From: Massospora cicadina
Taxonomy: Eukaryota; Entomophthoromycota; Entomophthoromycetes; Entomophthorales; Entomophthoraceae
Length of the DNA: 64,000 nucleotides
Assembly: GCA_022478985.1 (NCBI GenBank)
Contig: JAKSZP010009238.1
Coordinates: 124,001 to 188,000 of the forward strand
Direction of reading: 5' to 3'
Shown here: piece by piece, positions 1-10,140 of the stretch
Numbering within the stretch: the stretch's first letter is position 1
Layout of the letters: the number at the start of each line of letters is the position of its first letter
Made by a program: the position numbers and the translations under genes
The notes under the pieces: model-generated
What the model saw: the letters and a program-made list of their open reading frames with translations, nothing else
Databases searched by the model: none
What the model was told of the DNA's origin: nothing

Positions 1-824
1 GATATTGCAAAAGCATTATTGAGTGCGATTGTTGTGCGCATTTGTACTTCGGTGAGTGCGTCCAGAACCTGATTGGCGACTTCTTGGGAAGGGATACTCA
101 ATATTATCCCCAGCCTGGAGGAAATAGGAGGAGATGCGATCTTTACCTCTTGGATAGCTTTAAGGAGTTTTCCCAGAATAGAGCGGATGCTTCTCCCAAA
201 GTCAGAGAGTGACCATACAAGCAACAGACAGCATACAACTGATTGCACGTTCATCTGGTAGAGAGTAACCACTGCGGCGCCAAATTTTAAAATCAAGGCG
301 GAAGTGGCTGGAAGTAATGGTTGGTCAATTATGTCATGGAAATGGCAGAAGAAGTTTAAACTGGCCTGCCAGTCAGGGTGCGTAAGCATCCAGAAAGCAA
401 GCCAGAATGCCAGAGGCATTGCTGACCATACGACTTGATATGGAGCTGAGAAATAGGATACCACAAAATGGTGGCGGAATGTCAGGGTTAGGAGTATCCC
501 AACAGCAAAGCACACCGAATAGATTTTGGACCCAGGGGCTCTGCTAACAGGGGTGGAAAATGCTGGGGTAGTTACTGCGAGATTCTTGGTTGTTAAGACC
601 ATTTTGTTGGGGGTAAAAGAGAGGTGAATCTTCTCTTGTAGTTGGCGAACATAGGGCCATAAAATCCCTGTATATTGCTGCCAAAAGGTCATGAGAACCA
701 GGTTGTAGAACCAAAAATTTTGGACTTGTCGAGTCCAATTGGCGATAGAGGGAATCATAGTAACCAAGAGAATTGGTAAGGCCCACCTAGAGTGCAGAGC
801 GGTGGACCACCAGGCAAACACCAT
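1..824 (-). CDS. LTR-initiated polytopic membrane Gag-like protein, 3' partial
   Basis: This frame is open from a TGA at 951-953 to the window edge, with the first good ATG at 824, giving at least 274 codons without a stop. It begins MVFAWWSTALHSRWALPILL. Hydrophobic, tryptophan-rich segments are visible at about residues 14-28, 40-62, 98-116, 126-142 and 170-195. It starts inside the LTR, crosses the LTR end at 332 and the primer site at 320-330, and continues in the internal region. Broken copies of the same protein lie in E1 at 1936-2810 and in its 3' LTR at 7840-8345. By position it is the N-terminal part of Gag; I recognise no known domain. No database family is claimed. The C-terminus is off the window. 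Confidence 0.75.
   Translation of the reverse strand, partial: MVFAWWSTALHSRWALPILLVTMIPSIANWTRQVQNFWFYNLVLMTFWQQYTGILWPYVRQLQEKIHLSFTPNKMVLTTKNLAVTTPAFSTPVSRAPGSKIYSVCFAVGILLTLTFRHHFVVSYFSAPYQVVWSAMPLAFWLAFWMLTHPDWQASLNFFCHFHDIIDQPLLPATSALILKFGAAVVTLYQMNVQSVVCCLLLVWSLSDFGRSIRSILGKLLKAIQEVKIASPPISSRLGIILSIPSQEVANQVLDALTEVQMRTTIALNNAFAI
320..330 (-). promoter_or_regulatory. Self-priming primer-binding site of K
   Basis: On the minus strand AATTGACCAAC follows the LTR end after one base. No tRNA 3' end (a site starting TGG) is visible here. The 11 bases are the exact complement of 914-904. The site is also read as codons of the membrane Gag frame. Confidence 0.7.
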
Positions 825-1696
825 ATGGAATGTGGTTGAAAGGAGGGAGATAAAAATTTGGGGTTTTTCAATAAAATTTTTATTTGGGAAATAAAGTAAG
901 AAAAATTGACCAACAATCTTCTCAGTGCCTTGCAACTGATTAGATAGTGGTCAATTGGTGAAAACGTGGTCAGGATCCACAAATTTGGCCTAACCGGTGA
1001 ATTGGATGGTAGAGGGGGTTTATTCTTTGGAAACCATCACCACAAAATTTGGTGGTGGGCCAAGGCTCTGTTGGTTCAACCTCAAACATCTGGACCAGGG
1101 GTCAATTACATTTCTGACAGTTAGCATGACAGCGTTTGGCCCAATGAGCGACGGGAATCTTCAAGGCCATCCAATTATAGGGATGGGACCATTTGGTTGG
1201 GAACAGGTTCAGGATGGCCAACCCGCCCACACTCAATCGATTAACCATTTGTTCAGTTGATAGCGGCCACTTGGGTGCAACGCCTGAATTACTATTATAG
1301 GGTTTTGAACTCTCAGTGATGGTGCCCAATATTTGTTCTGCTGATTTTGGGGTCGAATTAAAACCATTGGCAATACAGCCAATGTTTCATTCTTCATGCT
1401 TTTACAACCATTCAAATTTCAGCCATCAGCCCGATTGCACCTGAATTGGATCTGACTGATTTCAGTTCAATAATCTCAGCACAGATTTCACTGATTCCCC
1501 ACAACAGATCTGTTGAGGTGAGTGAGGAAATTGGGGTGGGATCCAAAGCAGATGAGATGTCACCCATCGCTCATCAACTACATGGGCGAGATCACTTTGG
1601 GTGATGAGGGGTACTGCCATCCTCTTCAGTGTTTTCTTACTTGGGAATGGAAAGATAGCTCTATCAAGAGCCAAAGGACACTCCCCAAGACTTACA
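332..1696 (-). repeat. 5' LTR of element K
   Basis: The LTR runs on the minus strand from TGTAAG (1696) to CATGACA (332). It aligns end to end, inverted, with the E1 3' LTR at 6919-8345. The U3 part (about 915-1696) includes the relic frame seen at 1462-1710 that matches 6928-7130 of E1. The likely transcript start is GTTGGTCAATT at 914-904. Most of U5 is coding sequence of the membrane protein that starts at 824. Confidence 0.85.
904..914 (-). promoter_or_regulatory. Putative transcript start / self-primer of K
   Basis: On the minus strand this reads GTTGGTCAATT. It is perfectly complementary (11 of 11) to the bases just after the LTR end (320-330). In Tf1-type elements the first 11 bases of the RNA fold back and prime reverse transcription. 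A weak TATA-like CTATCTAATC lies about 30 bases upstream. Confidence 0.7.
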
Positions 1697-2449
1697 CAAA
1701 CTGACAGCAACTCAGCCTGCTACTGAATTTTTCAATATCAGTTATCAAGGAACAAACCCGCCCATTCCCAAACAATTTTCCAGTTAGGTCAAAATTGAGG
1801 ATCCTGATCCTGGCTTGTCACTACCCCAATTGACCACTATTTAATCAGTTGCATAGTACTGAGAAAATTGTTGGTCAATTTTCTTTTTTCCTTCAATAAA
1901 ATTTCTATAAAAAACCACACAATTTTTTTATTGTATTGTTCCTTCTGACCGCATCCCTGATGGCGTTTCCCTGGTGGTCTGTCAGTCCGTATACTGGATG
2001 GTCTCTACCAGTACTCTTGGTCACTATGGCTCCCTCCATCATTGATTGGATTCAAAGGAGTCCAATACTTCTTGCTTTACAACCCCATTATTGTGAATTT
2101 CTGGTACCAGTACATGGGAAACTTAGGGCCTTACATCCACCAATTGCAAGAGAGAATCTGTCTCCTTACCACCCCAGTTGAAATGACCCCCATATGCTGA
2201 GGAACTCATCGAAACTATCTCTGTGATCCCAATCCCTGCAGCAAGGCCCCTGGGTCAAGAGTGGGCTCACTGTGGTTTGGTGTCGGGATCATACTCACTG
2301 TTGTGCTGCACCAACAATTTGTCATTTCAAATGCCCAGCTCCATATCAAGTCATTTGGTTGGTAATGCTTCTGGCATTCTTTTCTTTTTGGGTGCTTACA
2401 CACCCTGACTGGCAGGCTGGTCTAAACCTCCTCTGCCGTTTCCATGACA
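1697..2449 (+). repeat. 5' LTR of E1, truncated at its left end by K
   Basis: This matches 7585-8345 of the 3' LTR from TGACAGCAACTC (1702) onward and ends CATGACA at 2449. The first half of U3 is missing, replaced by element K. It contains TATTTAA (1838-1844) and the presumed RNA start GTTGGTCAATT at 1870-1880, 32 bases later. Confidence 0.85.
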
Positions 2450-2461
2450 TAATTGACCAAA
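1870..2461 (+). promoter_or_regulatory. Self-primer (1870-1880) and primer site (2451-2461) of E1
   Basis: GTTGGTCAATT at 1870-1880 pairs with AATTGACCAAA at 2451-2461, one base after the LTR end (10 of 11). TATTTAA at 1838-1844 is the likely TATA box. The 3' LTR carries GTTGGTCGATT at 7762-7772, one change from the 5' copy. The logic is that of Tf1 self-priming. Confidence 0.65.
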
Positions 2462-3480
2462 CCATTATTTCCAGCCACTTTCGCCTTGTTCTTCAAACTG
2501 GGCGCTGCAGTGGTTACCCTTTTACCAAATGAATGTGCAATCAGTAGCTTGCTGTTTGTTGTTTGTATGGTCGAATCCTGACTTTAAGAAGTATCCACTC
2601 TACCTTTGGGAATCTTCTTTCAATCCACCCAAGCAGCGCGGGTTGCACCTCCTCCTCCTTCCACTAGCCTGGAAGGAAGTTCGAGTGTCCCCTCCTGGGA
2701 GATCACTAATCAAGTTCTTGATGCGCTCATCAAAGTACAAATGTGTACAGCAACTGTGCTTAATAAAGCTTCCGCGTTATCCCATGCAAACAAGGGCTCG
2801 TGTTGTTAAATGCTGTGGATGGTGATGCCCGCCGTTGGGTGAGAGGTGCTTTTGCGCTCTTCCTCACAAGCAGGAGACTCCACCCCACTGATGGCTGTCA
2901 TGTTGGCTGCCCTGAAACCCCCTGTGCCAATTGGTCCACCTATTCAGATTGATTTATGCCATGGCTGAAGCCCCCATCCTGGTTTCTTTGATTTCTACCT
3001 TTCCGTGAACTGGCCCCACATTGGGTCTCCCTATCATATGCTTCAGGCAGTCTTTAGATCAGGTTTGGATTCAGGTTCCGCTCATCATGAGGTCTGGTCC
3101 TCCATGCAAGGATCAGTAGATAATTTATATGCCACTGCGACCACCATTAACGCCTTGCCCCGCCATGTCACCCGTTACCAGAAGGGAATTTTATTATTGG
3201 TTTTCTACCCAAAGTAGACGCTGACAACGCATCTGTCTCCAAACTAGCGGAAGATCTGGGTACCAATCCTGTTGTAATCCCTGGGTCTGAGTTGGCCAAT
3301 ACAGAGTCACCTATAAATGAATCCGTTATGGCTCAAACGGAGGAAGTCGTTTCCCCCACCTTCATACTCCCAAACTTCGCTCAGGTGAAACCCCCTGATC
3401 ATACCCCCAATATGCCAGTTATTTCGTCAGTCACAAAAAGAGTCAGACGAATCTTCCAATAAACAAAACTTCGTTTATCT
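1936..3480 (+). pseudogene. Membrane Gag relic of E1
   Basis: Fragments in different frames match the intact protein of K: the segment with LLVTMAPSIIDWIQR (about 2008-2060), the HPDWQAGLNLLCRFHDIIDQ stretch that crosses the LTR end (about 2400-2460), NVQSVACCLLFVW (2532-2570) and QVLDALIKVQM (about 2710-2750). Several frameshifts separate them. Beyond about 2810 the sequence is Gag-like only by position; a piece at 3005-3217 carries a long frame with no recognisable motif. No CCHC zinc knuckle was found before the protease. Confidence 0.65.
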
Positions 3481-3509
3481 TCTATTGCCCATGAAGATTA
3501 TTGTAGGCT

Positions 3510-3770
3510 TTGTACCATGTTTCTTTTGAGGCCCTTGTGGATACCGGAGCTGCAGGGAACTTCATGAGTGTCAATTTGGCTCAGCAAATTGGAACTGGGA
3601 ATGGAGGCGGGTCCCTCAGTGATGGTGGCCTCATCTGCTTCTCTGACCTCATATGTTGTTTGCTGACTGGTAAATTTTTCAATCCACCAGTTCAGTCTTC
3701 TGTGATCAATTTTAGGCCATGCCAAACCTAGTGTTTCCAGTGATCTTAGGTGTGGGTGGTGGCGCCAACA
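3510..3770 (+). pseudogene. Retropepsin-like protease relic of E1
   Basis: The frame has ALVDTGAAGNFMSVNLA, the active-site D-T/S-G-A pattern of retroviral-type aspartic proteases (Asp at about 3539). In B and C the same position carries DTGA as well. The frame breaks downstream, and the C-terminal half is only traceable as fragments. It would cleave the polyprotein in a working element. Confidence 0.7.
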
Positions 3771-3997
3771 GCATGTTACGATTCGCTTGGAGTCTAATAC
3801 GTTGTCATTTGCTAATGATTATCTGGAGAGAGAGAAGTTCCCTTGAATGACACCCTTAAGAAGACACAAGGAACCAGTTCTAATACTTCCTTAGTCACTT
3901 CTGTGGGCATTCCGGCCGATTTTCCTGAGAGCTTAATGCGCTACCAGAGAATCTTTGACTTAAAAAGGCAGATCGTCTGCCTCCACAATAGGTTCAA

Positions 3998-4692
3998 TTG
4001 CAGGTTTTGAACAACCGTGGAGTTGGTGAATATCAACTGCCCATTGTATCCCCATACAGCGGAGGAAGAAGTTGCACTCAATACCTGGTTGGACAATATG
4101 CTGAAAAAGGGTGGTTGTTCAAAGAGACTTCGCCTGTCACCTCCCCATCATCTTCGCTAAAAAAGGTGGATGGTTCTCTTTGTCCCTGTGTAGATTACAG
4201 CCATTTACAAAATAACGGTTACTGATCCCTACCCCCTGCCTCTGAGAAGACGATCAGCCAGGCAATTGCCGAATCCCACATGGTCTCTAAGCTGGATTTG
4301 GTGAACGCTTTCAACCAAATTTAGGTAATGAAAGGGCAGGAATGGTCAACAGTGATCTGGACGAAGCGCAGCATTTTCCAATTCCGTGTAATGCCCTTCA
4401 GGCTGAAAAATGCTCCTTCTTCCAACGTATGATTGAAAATGTACTGGGCGATTTTCGGTTTACTGTGCAGTTGCATACATTGATGAAACTTGTGCACTCC
4501 CCAACTCCTGAACAACACGCTATTGACTTGGAAGCAGTGGTGGCCGCCTTGCATAAGGCAGGCTTGTTCATAAAGCCTTCCAAGTGCGAGTTTTATATGG
4601 AGGAGGTTGCCTTCCTTGGTAATCTTGTCCTCAATGAAGTTATGCAATCCCTCCCAACAAGTTAGATGTGATCTGAGAATGGCCAACCCCAA
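3998..4692 (+). pseudogene. Reverse transcriptase relic of E1
   Basis: Pieces of Ty3/gypsy reverse transcriptase appear in order: the region before the first catalytic Asp (4140-4220), SKLDLVNAFNQ (around 4285-4320), the LKNAPSSFQRM-like stretch (about 4400-4435) and the SKCEFYMEEVAFLGN thumb motif (about 4580-4625). The YMDD box is not intact. At least three frame changes are needed to follow the domain. Confidence 0.75.
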
Positions 4693-4816
4693 CTACATAG
4701 AAACAACTTCAGAGTTTCTTGGGAACCATCATTTTCCTAAAAAAAATTTCCCTGGCACTAACCCCAGCTGGCCGCACCACTTCACCCCTTACAGGGAAAA
4801 TGTACCATTTCGCTAG

Positions 4817-5143
4817 ATGCCCAAATGCCAGCAGGCGTTTGAATCTATCAAAGAGGTTTTCAATTCCCCACCCATTTTGAAGCATGCTGATCCCACTAAG
4901 CTGTATATTGTTGCATGTGATGCCTCATTGGTAGCGGTGGGAGTGGTCTTGCTTCAGGAGCATGATGGTTTAGAACACCTGGTCACTTACTGTTCCTGGA
5001 AGTTCACAGCAATGGAGCAGTCGTGGGCTATCTATGACAAGGAATTGGCTGCCGTTGCATGGTCATTAACTCATTGGCAGTATCTGTTGCAGGGTGCCCA
5101 ACATGAATTGATGGTCTGCACGGATCACCAGGCTCTTTTATAA
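4817..5143 (+). pseudogene. RNase H domain of E1
   Basis: The 108-codon frame contains VACDASLVAVGVVLLQEHDG, with the first catalytic Asp, AIYDKELAAVAWSLTHWQYLL with the catalytic Glu, and CTDHQALL with the next Asp. This is the retrotransposon RNase H-like domain that follows reverse transcriptase. It is open but separated by a stop from the integrase frame. Confidence 0.85.
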
Positions 5144-5161
5144 TTTTGTAAACCCCAAAAA

Positions 5162-6130
5162 TTGGCACATTGGCAAGCCCAAACCTATCAGGACCTGTGC
5201 AGTTTTAACTTTATATACGAATTCATAAAAAAGGCACTCAATGTGCTTCCCAATTATCTAAGTCACAGCTCCACCCACTGTTTCTCGGAACCAGAGGAAT
5301 TGGACCTTGTTATCATGATTACTGCTGCCCAATTTCTGTCAATCGTCCCCCCTGTCATCTCATCCGTCGCTCTGGCTCCAGACGCCCCACTAGTTTCTCA
5401 GGTTTTAGCCAGTCAAATGGCTTTCCCGAGAGGCCGTGGATTTGTTCGAGCAGTTAGCTCACCCAAGTCACAAACATTCTCTATACTCCTTGGTGGAGGG
5501 CCTCATTTTTTTTTGGTCCGCATCTGGGTTCCTCCCTCCTTCCAATTGGAGGTATTCTACGCACATCACGGTCCCCCCATGGTTGGACATCCCAGCAACA
5601 AAAAATGCAATGATTTGATTAAGAGGACCTTCAATTGGGCAGGTCTGACAAAAGAGATTCCAGCCTGGATCGCCGATTGTATTACTTGCGCCAGGGCTAA
5701 GTCAGATTGCTCAGGTAAAAATGGCCTCCTGCACCCCTTACAGCAGGTAAAGGGTCCATGGACATCGGTGTCCATGGACTTTATCATTGAACTCCCCTGT
5801 TCTAATGGGTTCACAGCTGTGATGGTGGAGGTGGATTGCTTCACAAACTTTTCCCTTTTTATACCTTGTACTTCTGCAATTATGTCAGAAGAAACTTTCC
5901 GCCTTTTTGTATGCCACATGTTCTCGATGTTTAGTCTCCCCCAGGAGATCATCAGTGACCATGGTTCCCAGTTCACTGCGCAATTCTGGAGTGAACTTCT
6001 ATCGATTCTGAAAATATCCCCCTGTCACTCCATGGCGTATCATCCCCAGTCTGATGGACAGACTGAGCGGGTTAATAAAGTCCTTGAACAGTACCTGCGC
6101 TGCTATGCTGCAGCTGCACAGGATACTTGA
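5162..6130 (+). CDS. Integrase fragment of E1 (322 codons)
   Basis: This long open frame holds the end of the RNase H/connector, then a degraded H-H-C-C zinc region (HPSNKKCNDLI... CITCARAKSD, about 5588-5705) and the integrase core. Core acidic residues are in SVSMDFIIELP (about 5770), IISDHGSQFTAQFW (about 5950) and SDGQTERVN (Glu about 6065), the D-D-35-E triad. It ends at a TGA at 6128-6130, after which the core continues in another frame ([18 protein letters not shown]). It is part of a dead polyprotein, not an independent gene. Confidence 0.85.
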   Translation: MAHWQAQTYQDLCSFNFIYEFIKKALNVLPNYLSHSSTHCFSEPEELDLVIMITAAQFLSIVPPVISSVALAPDAPLVSQVLASQMAFPRGRGFVRAVSSPKSQTFSILLGGGPHFFLVRIWVPPSFQLEVFYAHHGPPMVGHPSNKKCNDLIKRTFNWAGLTKEIPAWIADCITCARAKSDCSGKNGLLHPLQQVKGPWTSVSMDFIIELPCSNGFTAVMVEVDCFTNFSLFIPCTSAIMSEETFRLFVCHMFSMFSLPQEIISDHGSQFTAQFWSELLSILKISPCHSMAYHPQSDGQTERVNKVLEQYLRCYAAAAQDT

Positions 6131-6139
6131 GCAAATGAC

Positions 6140-6800
6140 TTGCCCCTCGCTCAATTTGCATATAATAATGGGACCCACACGTCCACGGGGTTTTCCCCTA
6201 TAAAGCAACGTTGGGTTACAACCCTTCATTTTCAGTCAGGCCGTGCTTGCGCCCCTAAGTTCCCAGCTGCCACAGATCATGCTGAGCATACTAGGTCCAC
6301 TCAATCCTTAGTGCGGGAACACCTCACTAAAGCCATAGACAACTACAAGCAGTTTGCAATCATAAGCGCCTTTTATGGGTCATAATTTTATGGTGGGATC
6401 TTACATCATGCTTGATACCCATCACTTAAATATTCAAGCCCCCTCCCGTAAATTTTCTAGTAAATGCTCAGGTCCCCATTTGGTAGAGGAGGTACTGGGG
6501 AATGTAGCGTTTTGATTGAAGCTCCCTGCACATTGGAAGCAACATCCTGTTTTCCATGTTTCCCAGTTATCGCCCTTCAAGGGTACAATCCCTATGGAGC
6601 TGGAAACAATCATGATAAAGGGGAAGAGGCCAAGGTAGAGGCTAATTTAGCTTCCTGGAAATCCTGACATTCGGTACAATATCTCATGGCCTGGAAAGGG
6701 TATCCAGCCTATGAAAACAGTTGGGTCAAGGCGCACAATTGCACAATTTGCATGACCCTGGTTGAAGCATTCCACACATCCCACCCCGATGCTCCCCATC
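6140..6800 (+). pseudogene. Integrase C-terminus and chromodomain of E1
   Basis: The sequence continues the integrase with the QFAYNN motif (6146-6170), then a basic C-terminal region. Around 6680-6750 it ends in YLMAWKGYPAYENSW, the core of a chromodomain (W-K-G-Y-P, then W). Chromodomains at this position define chromoviruses and are thought to steer integration to particular chromatin. Two or more frameshifts break it. Confidence 0.75.
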
Positions 6801-6900
6801 CCCCCTCAAAAGATTGTGACGCTTATGGCAATCAAGTTACCCAAGGCGCACAAGAATATGGCTCTCATACAGTTTCTCAGTGTGGTGAGGCCCTTTCCTT

Positions 6901-6918
6901 GGGAAAAGGAAAGGGTAA
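6901..6918 (+). other. Polypurine tract of E1
   Basis: GGGAAAAGGAAAGGGTAA lies directly before the 3' LTR start TGTAAG. This is the usual primer for plus-strand DNA synthesis and fixes the LTR boundary. Confidence 0.8.
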
Positions 6919-8345
6919 TGTAAGTCCTTGGGACGCCCTCTGGCCATTGATAGGGCCATTTTCCCATTCCCGAGTAAGAAGACACCAAAGAGGATGGTGG
7001 TACCCCTCATTACTCAGGGAGATCTCACTCACATAGTAGACAAGCGCTGGGTAACAGCTCTTCCACTTCAGATCCCACCCCCAGTACCCACATTTACCTC
7101 AGCAGAACTGTTATGGGGAATCTGTGATATTTGCGCCAAGGTTGTTGAATTGAGATCAACCAAATTTAATTTGAGGGGTAATCTGGCTGATGCGTGGATC
7201 TCAAATGGCTGGAAAAGCATGAAGACTGAGTTATCAGTTGGAACACCTGTTGGTTCCAATTTAATTAATGTGTTAATCAAACAAACCCCTTCCTACCAAA
7301 GTCATCAGGGATTATCCTCGATGGGCAGGCTATAGCATCAGATTCCATTGATGAGGGCTCAAAGTCCCCCATTGATAATTCAGGCATTGCAGCCAATGTG
7401 ATGTCACTGACCAAATGAACATCCCAGCGATTGAGCGTGGGCAGGTTGGTCGCCCTGAACCCGTTCCAAACCAAATGGACCCATCCCTATGTGGGGTGGC
7501 CTTGGGGGAAACCCATCACTTGTCAGGCCAAACGCCATTGCACCAACCATCAGAAACGTAGCCAAGCCTTGGTTTGGACGTTTGAGGTCAAAGTGACAGC
7601 AACTCAGCCCACCGCTGAATTTTTCAATGTTGTTTATCAAGGAACAAACCCGCCCATTCCCAAATAATTCGCCAGTTAGGTCAAAATTTAGTGTCCCAAT
7701 CCTGGCTTGTCACTACCCCAATTGACCACTATCTAATTAGTTGCATAGTACTGAGAAAATTGTTGGTCGATTTTATTCCTTTTCCTTTTAATAAAAATTT
7801 TGCCAAAATACTAAACAATTTTTTTAATGTATTATTCCTTCTAACTGCACCCTTATGGCGTTTCCCTAGTGGTCTGTCAGTCCGTATACTGGATGGTCTC
7901 TACCAGTACTCTTGGTCACTATGGCCCCCTCCATCATTGATTGGATTCAGCGAGTCCAATACTTTTGGCTCTACAACCCCATTATTGTGAATTTCTGGTA
8001 CCAGTACATGGGAAACTTGTGGCCTTACATCCACCAATTGCAAGAGAGAATCTGTCTCCTTACCACCCCAGTTGAAATGACCCCATATGCTGAGGAACTC
8101 ATCGAAACTATCTCTGTGATCCCAATCCCTGCAGCAAGGCCCCTGGGTCAAGAGTAGGCTCACTGTGGTTTGGTGTCGGGATCATACTCACTGTTGTGCT
8201 GCACCAACAATTTGTCATTTCCCAATGCCCAGCTCCATATCAAGTCATTTGGTTGGCAATGCTTCTGGCATTCTGGCTTTCTTTTGGGTGCTTACACACC
8301 CTGACTGGCAGGCTGGTCTAAACCTCCTCTGCCGTTTCCATGACA
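6919..8345 (+). repeat. 3' LTR of E1
   Basis: The LTR runs from TGTAAGTCCTTGGG to CATGACA (1427 bases). Bases 7585-8345 repeat 1702-2449 directly, and the whole LTR is repeated inverted at 332-1696 in K. It contains a U3 relic frame at 6928-7335, a presumed RNA start at 7762-7772, and a copy of the membrane-protein coding region from about 7840. Identical LTR-borne copies on both sides show that this coding segment is part of the LTR rather than a tandem second element. Confidence 0.85.
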
Positions 8346-8643
8346 CTTTCTCAGTTGCTGCAATCTCACCTTTGAGGTTCTCAAGGAGGATGCCAAGGTT
8401 ACTGCCTCCATCTGATTATCTCTTAATTCCTCAAGCCACTTTATGGTTTCAACCATAGGTTTGGTTAAATACATCTATACAACTGTTTATGCAGCTTTGT
8501 TGTCAGTTTATGCTTTTTATCCTCTCTACTTCAACGTTGCTCCCATATTTCAGGAATGTTTGATTACTGCCTACGCTCCTCTGTCCCTTGTCTACCTCAA
8601 CTCCCAAGCTGGTGCTACTGACTATCTTGCTAATAATATGTAC
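8346..8643 (+). pseudogene. Decayed hydrophobic frame, left half, interrupted by F
   Basis: The sequence into which E1 and F landed. The frame starting at 8371 has one stop and then runs open from 8443 into element F. It includes a hydrophobic stretch rich in Y, L and A (about residues 6-45 of the open part). The matching right-hand side after F starts at 21213 and stays in frame for 11 codons before a stop. I do not recognise the protein; it may be an older retroelement. Confidence 0.4.
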
Positions 8644-9119
8644 TACTAAATATCATGATACTTTGCAGAAAATTGATGTAAAACAAAAGCTGGAACTGAA
8701 GATGTCTAAAGTAGGATGTCACAAAATTTTCTAGTAAATTTTTAATCTAGAAAGTTGACTCAATTGCAGATTTTTATTAGTAATTTAAAGGTCCCCTATT
8801 AGTTATAATTATCAAAATTTATAGGTTTTGTTGGAATATGACGTCGAAGCAATTTCTTTGGTACCTCTCAACTTGAATCATCTGCTTCTAATCATGTCAA
8901 ACCCTGAATTAGAGGTTCAGCAAGATGTCATTAATATAAGTTACGATTCTCTATTAATATCTCATCATTATACATAAAATCAGAGAGAATTGGAGCTTTA
9001 CATCAAATTTTATCATTGTCAGTTGGTAATTCTTACATGACGATGAAGATAGCTGATTCTCATCAGATATTAACTTTGGTGTAGGCAATTTCAGCTGTTT
9101 GACATCACAAACTCTGACA
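8644..9119 (-). repeat. 3' LTR of F
   Basis: On the minus strand the LTR starts TGTCAGAGTTTGTG at 9119, just after a purine tract (TTGAGGGGGGCAT, 9132-9120). It aligns with 20724-21207, sharing blocks such as GATTCTCTATTAATATCT and GAGAGAATTGGAG. The alignment carries many substitutions and indels, indicating an old insertion. Confidence 0.8.
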
Positions 9120-9661
9120 ATGCCCCCCTCAAGATCCTGTTGTAGAGGGACATAAGGGTGTAGAAACCTACTATGCACTCTATTAATAAAAGTACCTTGG
9201 GTGATGTCTGCTTTAAATCAATTTTGATATGACTTTATGAATAACTTTGTAGAGTCCAATCCAAAAAACACCAAGCATAGTAGATTGACTTCCAGCTCAG
9301 TTATGGTAAAATAGAACTAAATCTCTCACTTGATAACCAGGTAGAGCTGGACAGCATGAATTAATTTTACTTGTTTTTGCAAGAAGTTGTTGAGATAAAT
9401 TGTCAGTGACAATTGCTTGAAACCAAATAATTTCCTCTGCCACGTTTAACGTTATGAGGTTTTCAGAAACTTAACCTCTTTATAAAGATTGTATAGTACT
9501 TGGTAATCTTGTTTTTATCCATATAATTTTTGAAATAGACATCTTAATTATGTGATGATAGCTAATTCAATAAGTTAATATAGCAGTGGGTAATAGATAT
9601 TTCATCTCATTGGATCTGTGGCTGCCATTTTTCTCAAGACAGATACTAATATATCATTAGC

Positions 9662-10140
9662 TCATTCCATTGTTCCAATAGTGGTGGGACTATTTGGAGC
9701 TGCAAAAATTTTCTTGGTGTTGAATAGTGAGGTTAGTTTTTGAATTACCTGTGTGGTGAATAGTAAACTTTTACCAGAGAGAAGGATCTGCGAGTAACCA
9801 TGTTGAGCAAACATTGAGTGAAATAAAAATAAAGCAGTGGCTTTGGCTGTGGATGAGAATAATGAGATAGCTTCCACCTATATTGTCAGATGATCAATAG
9901 CTGATAAAATATATTGATGTCCATGTAAACCTGTTTGTAATGTCCCACTACATCTACATTAACAACACTAAATAGTCCTGATGGTGCTACTATTTGATAT
10001 TGACATTTAGGAATGACTCAATTTTGATCCCAACAATTTAATCAGGCTACTTTGTATCACTTTGACATCTGATCCCAGTAATAACGTTTGTGCAACTACT
10101 CAATAGTCTTCTTAACTCCTTCATGGCCGACAGTATTATG
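9662..10140 (-). pseudogene. Integrase relic of F
   Basis: The minus frame 9877-9662 resembles the second half of a Ty3/gypsy integrase core: a FTTQVIQKLTSLFNTKKIFA stretch followed by PNSPTTIGTME, where D has the equivalent PCNPSTNGVIERVNGT. The region to the right (to 10140) carries further fragments, including the zinc-region neighbourhood, in broken frames. The catalytic residues cannot all be placed. Confidence 0.65.

Larger units (their letters stand above)
1..1696 (-). mobile_element. Element K: 5' part of a Ty3/gypsy element, runs off left edge
   Basis: This is the reverse-strand start of a retrotransposon of the same family as E1 (1697-8345). Reading leftwards from 1696 it shows a 1365-base 5' LTR, a primer site at 320-330, and internal coding sequence that continues past base 1. 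Its LTR begins TGTAAGTCTTGGGG, matching the E1 3' LTR start at 6919. It abuts E1 sequence at 1697, partway through the E1 5' LTR, so it appears to have inserted there; the missing first half of the E1 LTR should lie left of the window. Its open frame is uninterrupted, unlike E1, which suggests it is the younger insertion. No polymerase genes are visible because they would lie beyond the edge. Confidence 0.85.
1697..8345 (+). mobile_element. Element E1: degenerate chromodomain Ty3/gypsy retrotransposon
   Basis: Order on the plus strand: truncated 5' LTR (1697-2449), membrane Gag relic, protease, reverse transcriptase, RNase H, integrase, chromodomain, polypurine tract (6901-6918) and full 3' LTR (6919-8345). 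The domain order PR-RT-RH-IN-chromodomain is that of chromoviruses. Frameshifts and stops break every domain except most of the integrase, so the element is dead. The LTR is unusually long (1427 bases in the 3' copy). Element K interrupts the 5' LTR. Confidence 0.9.
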
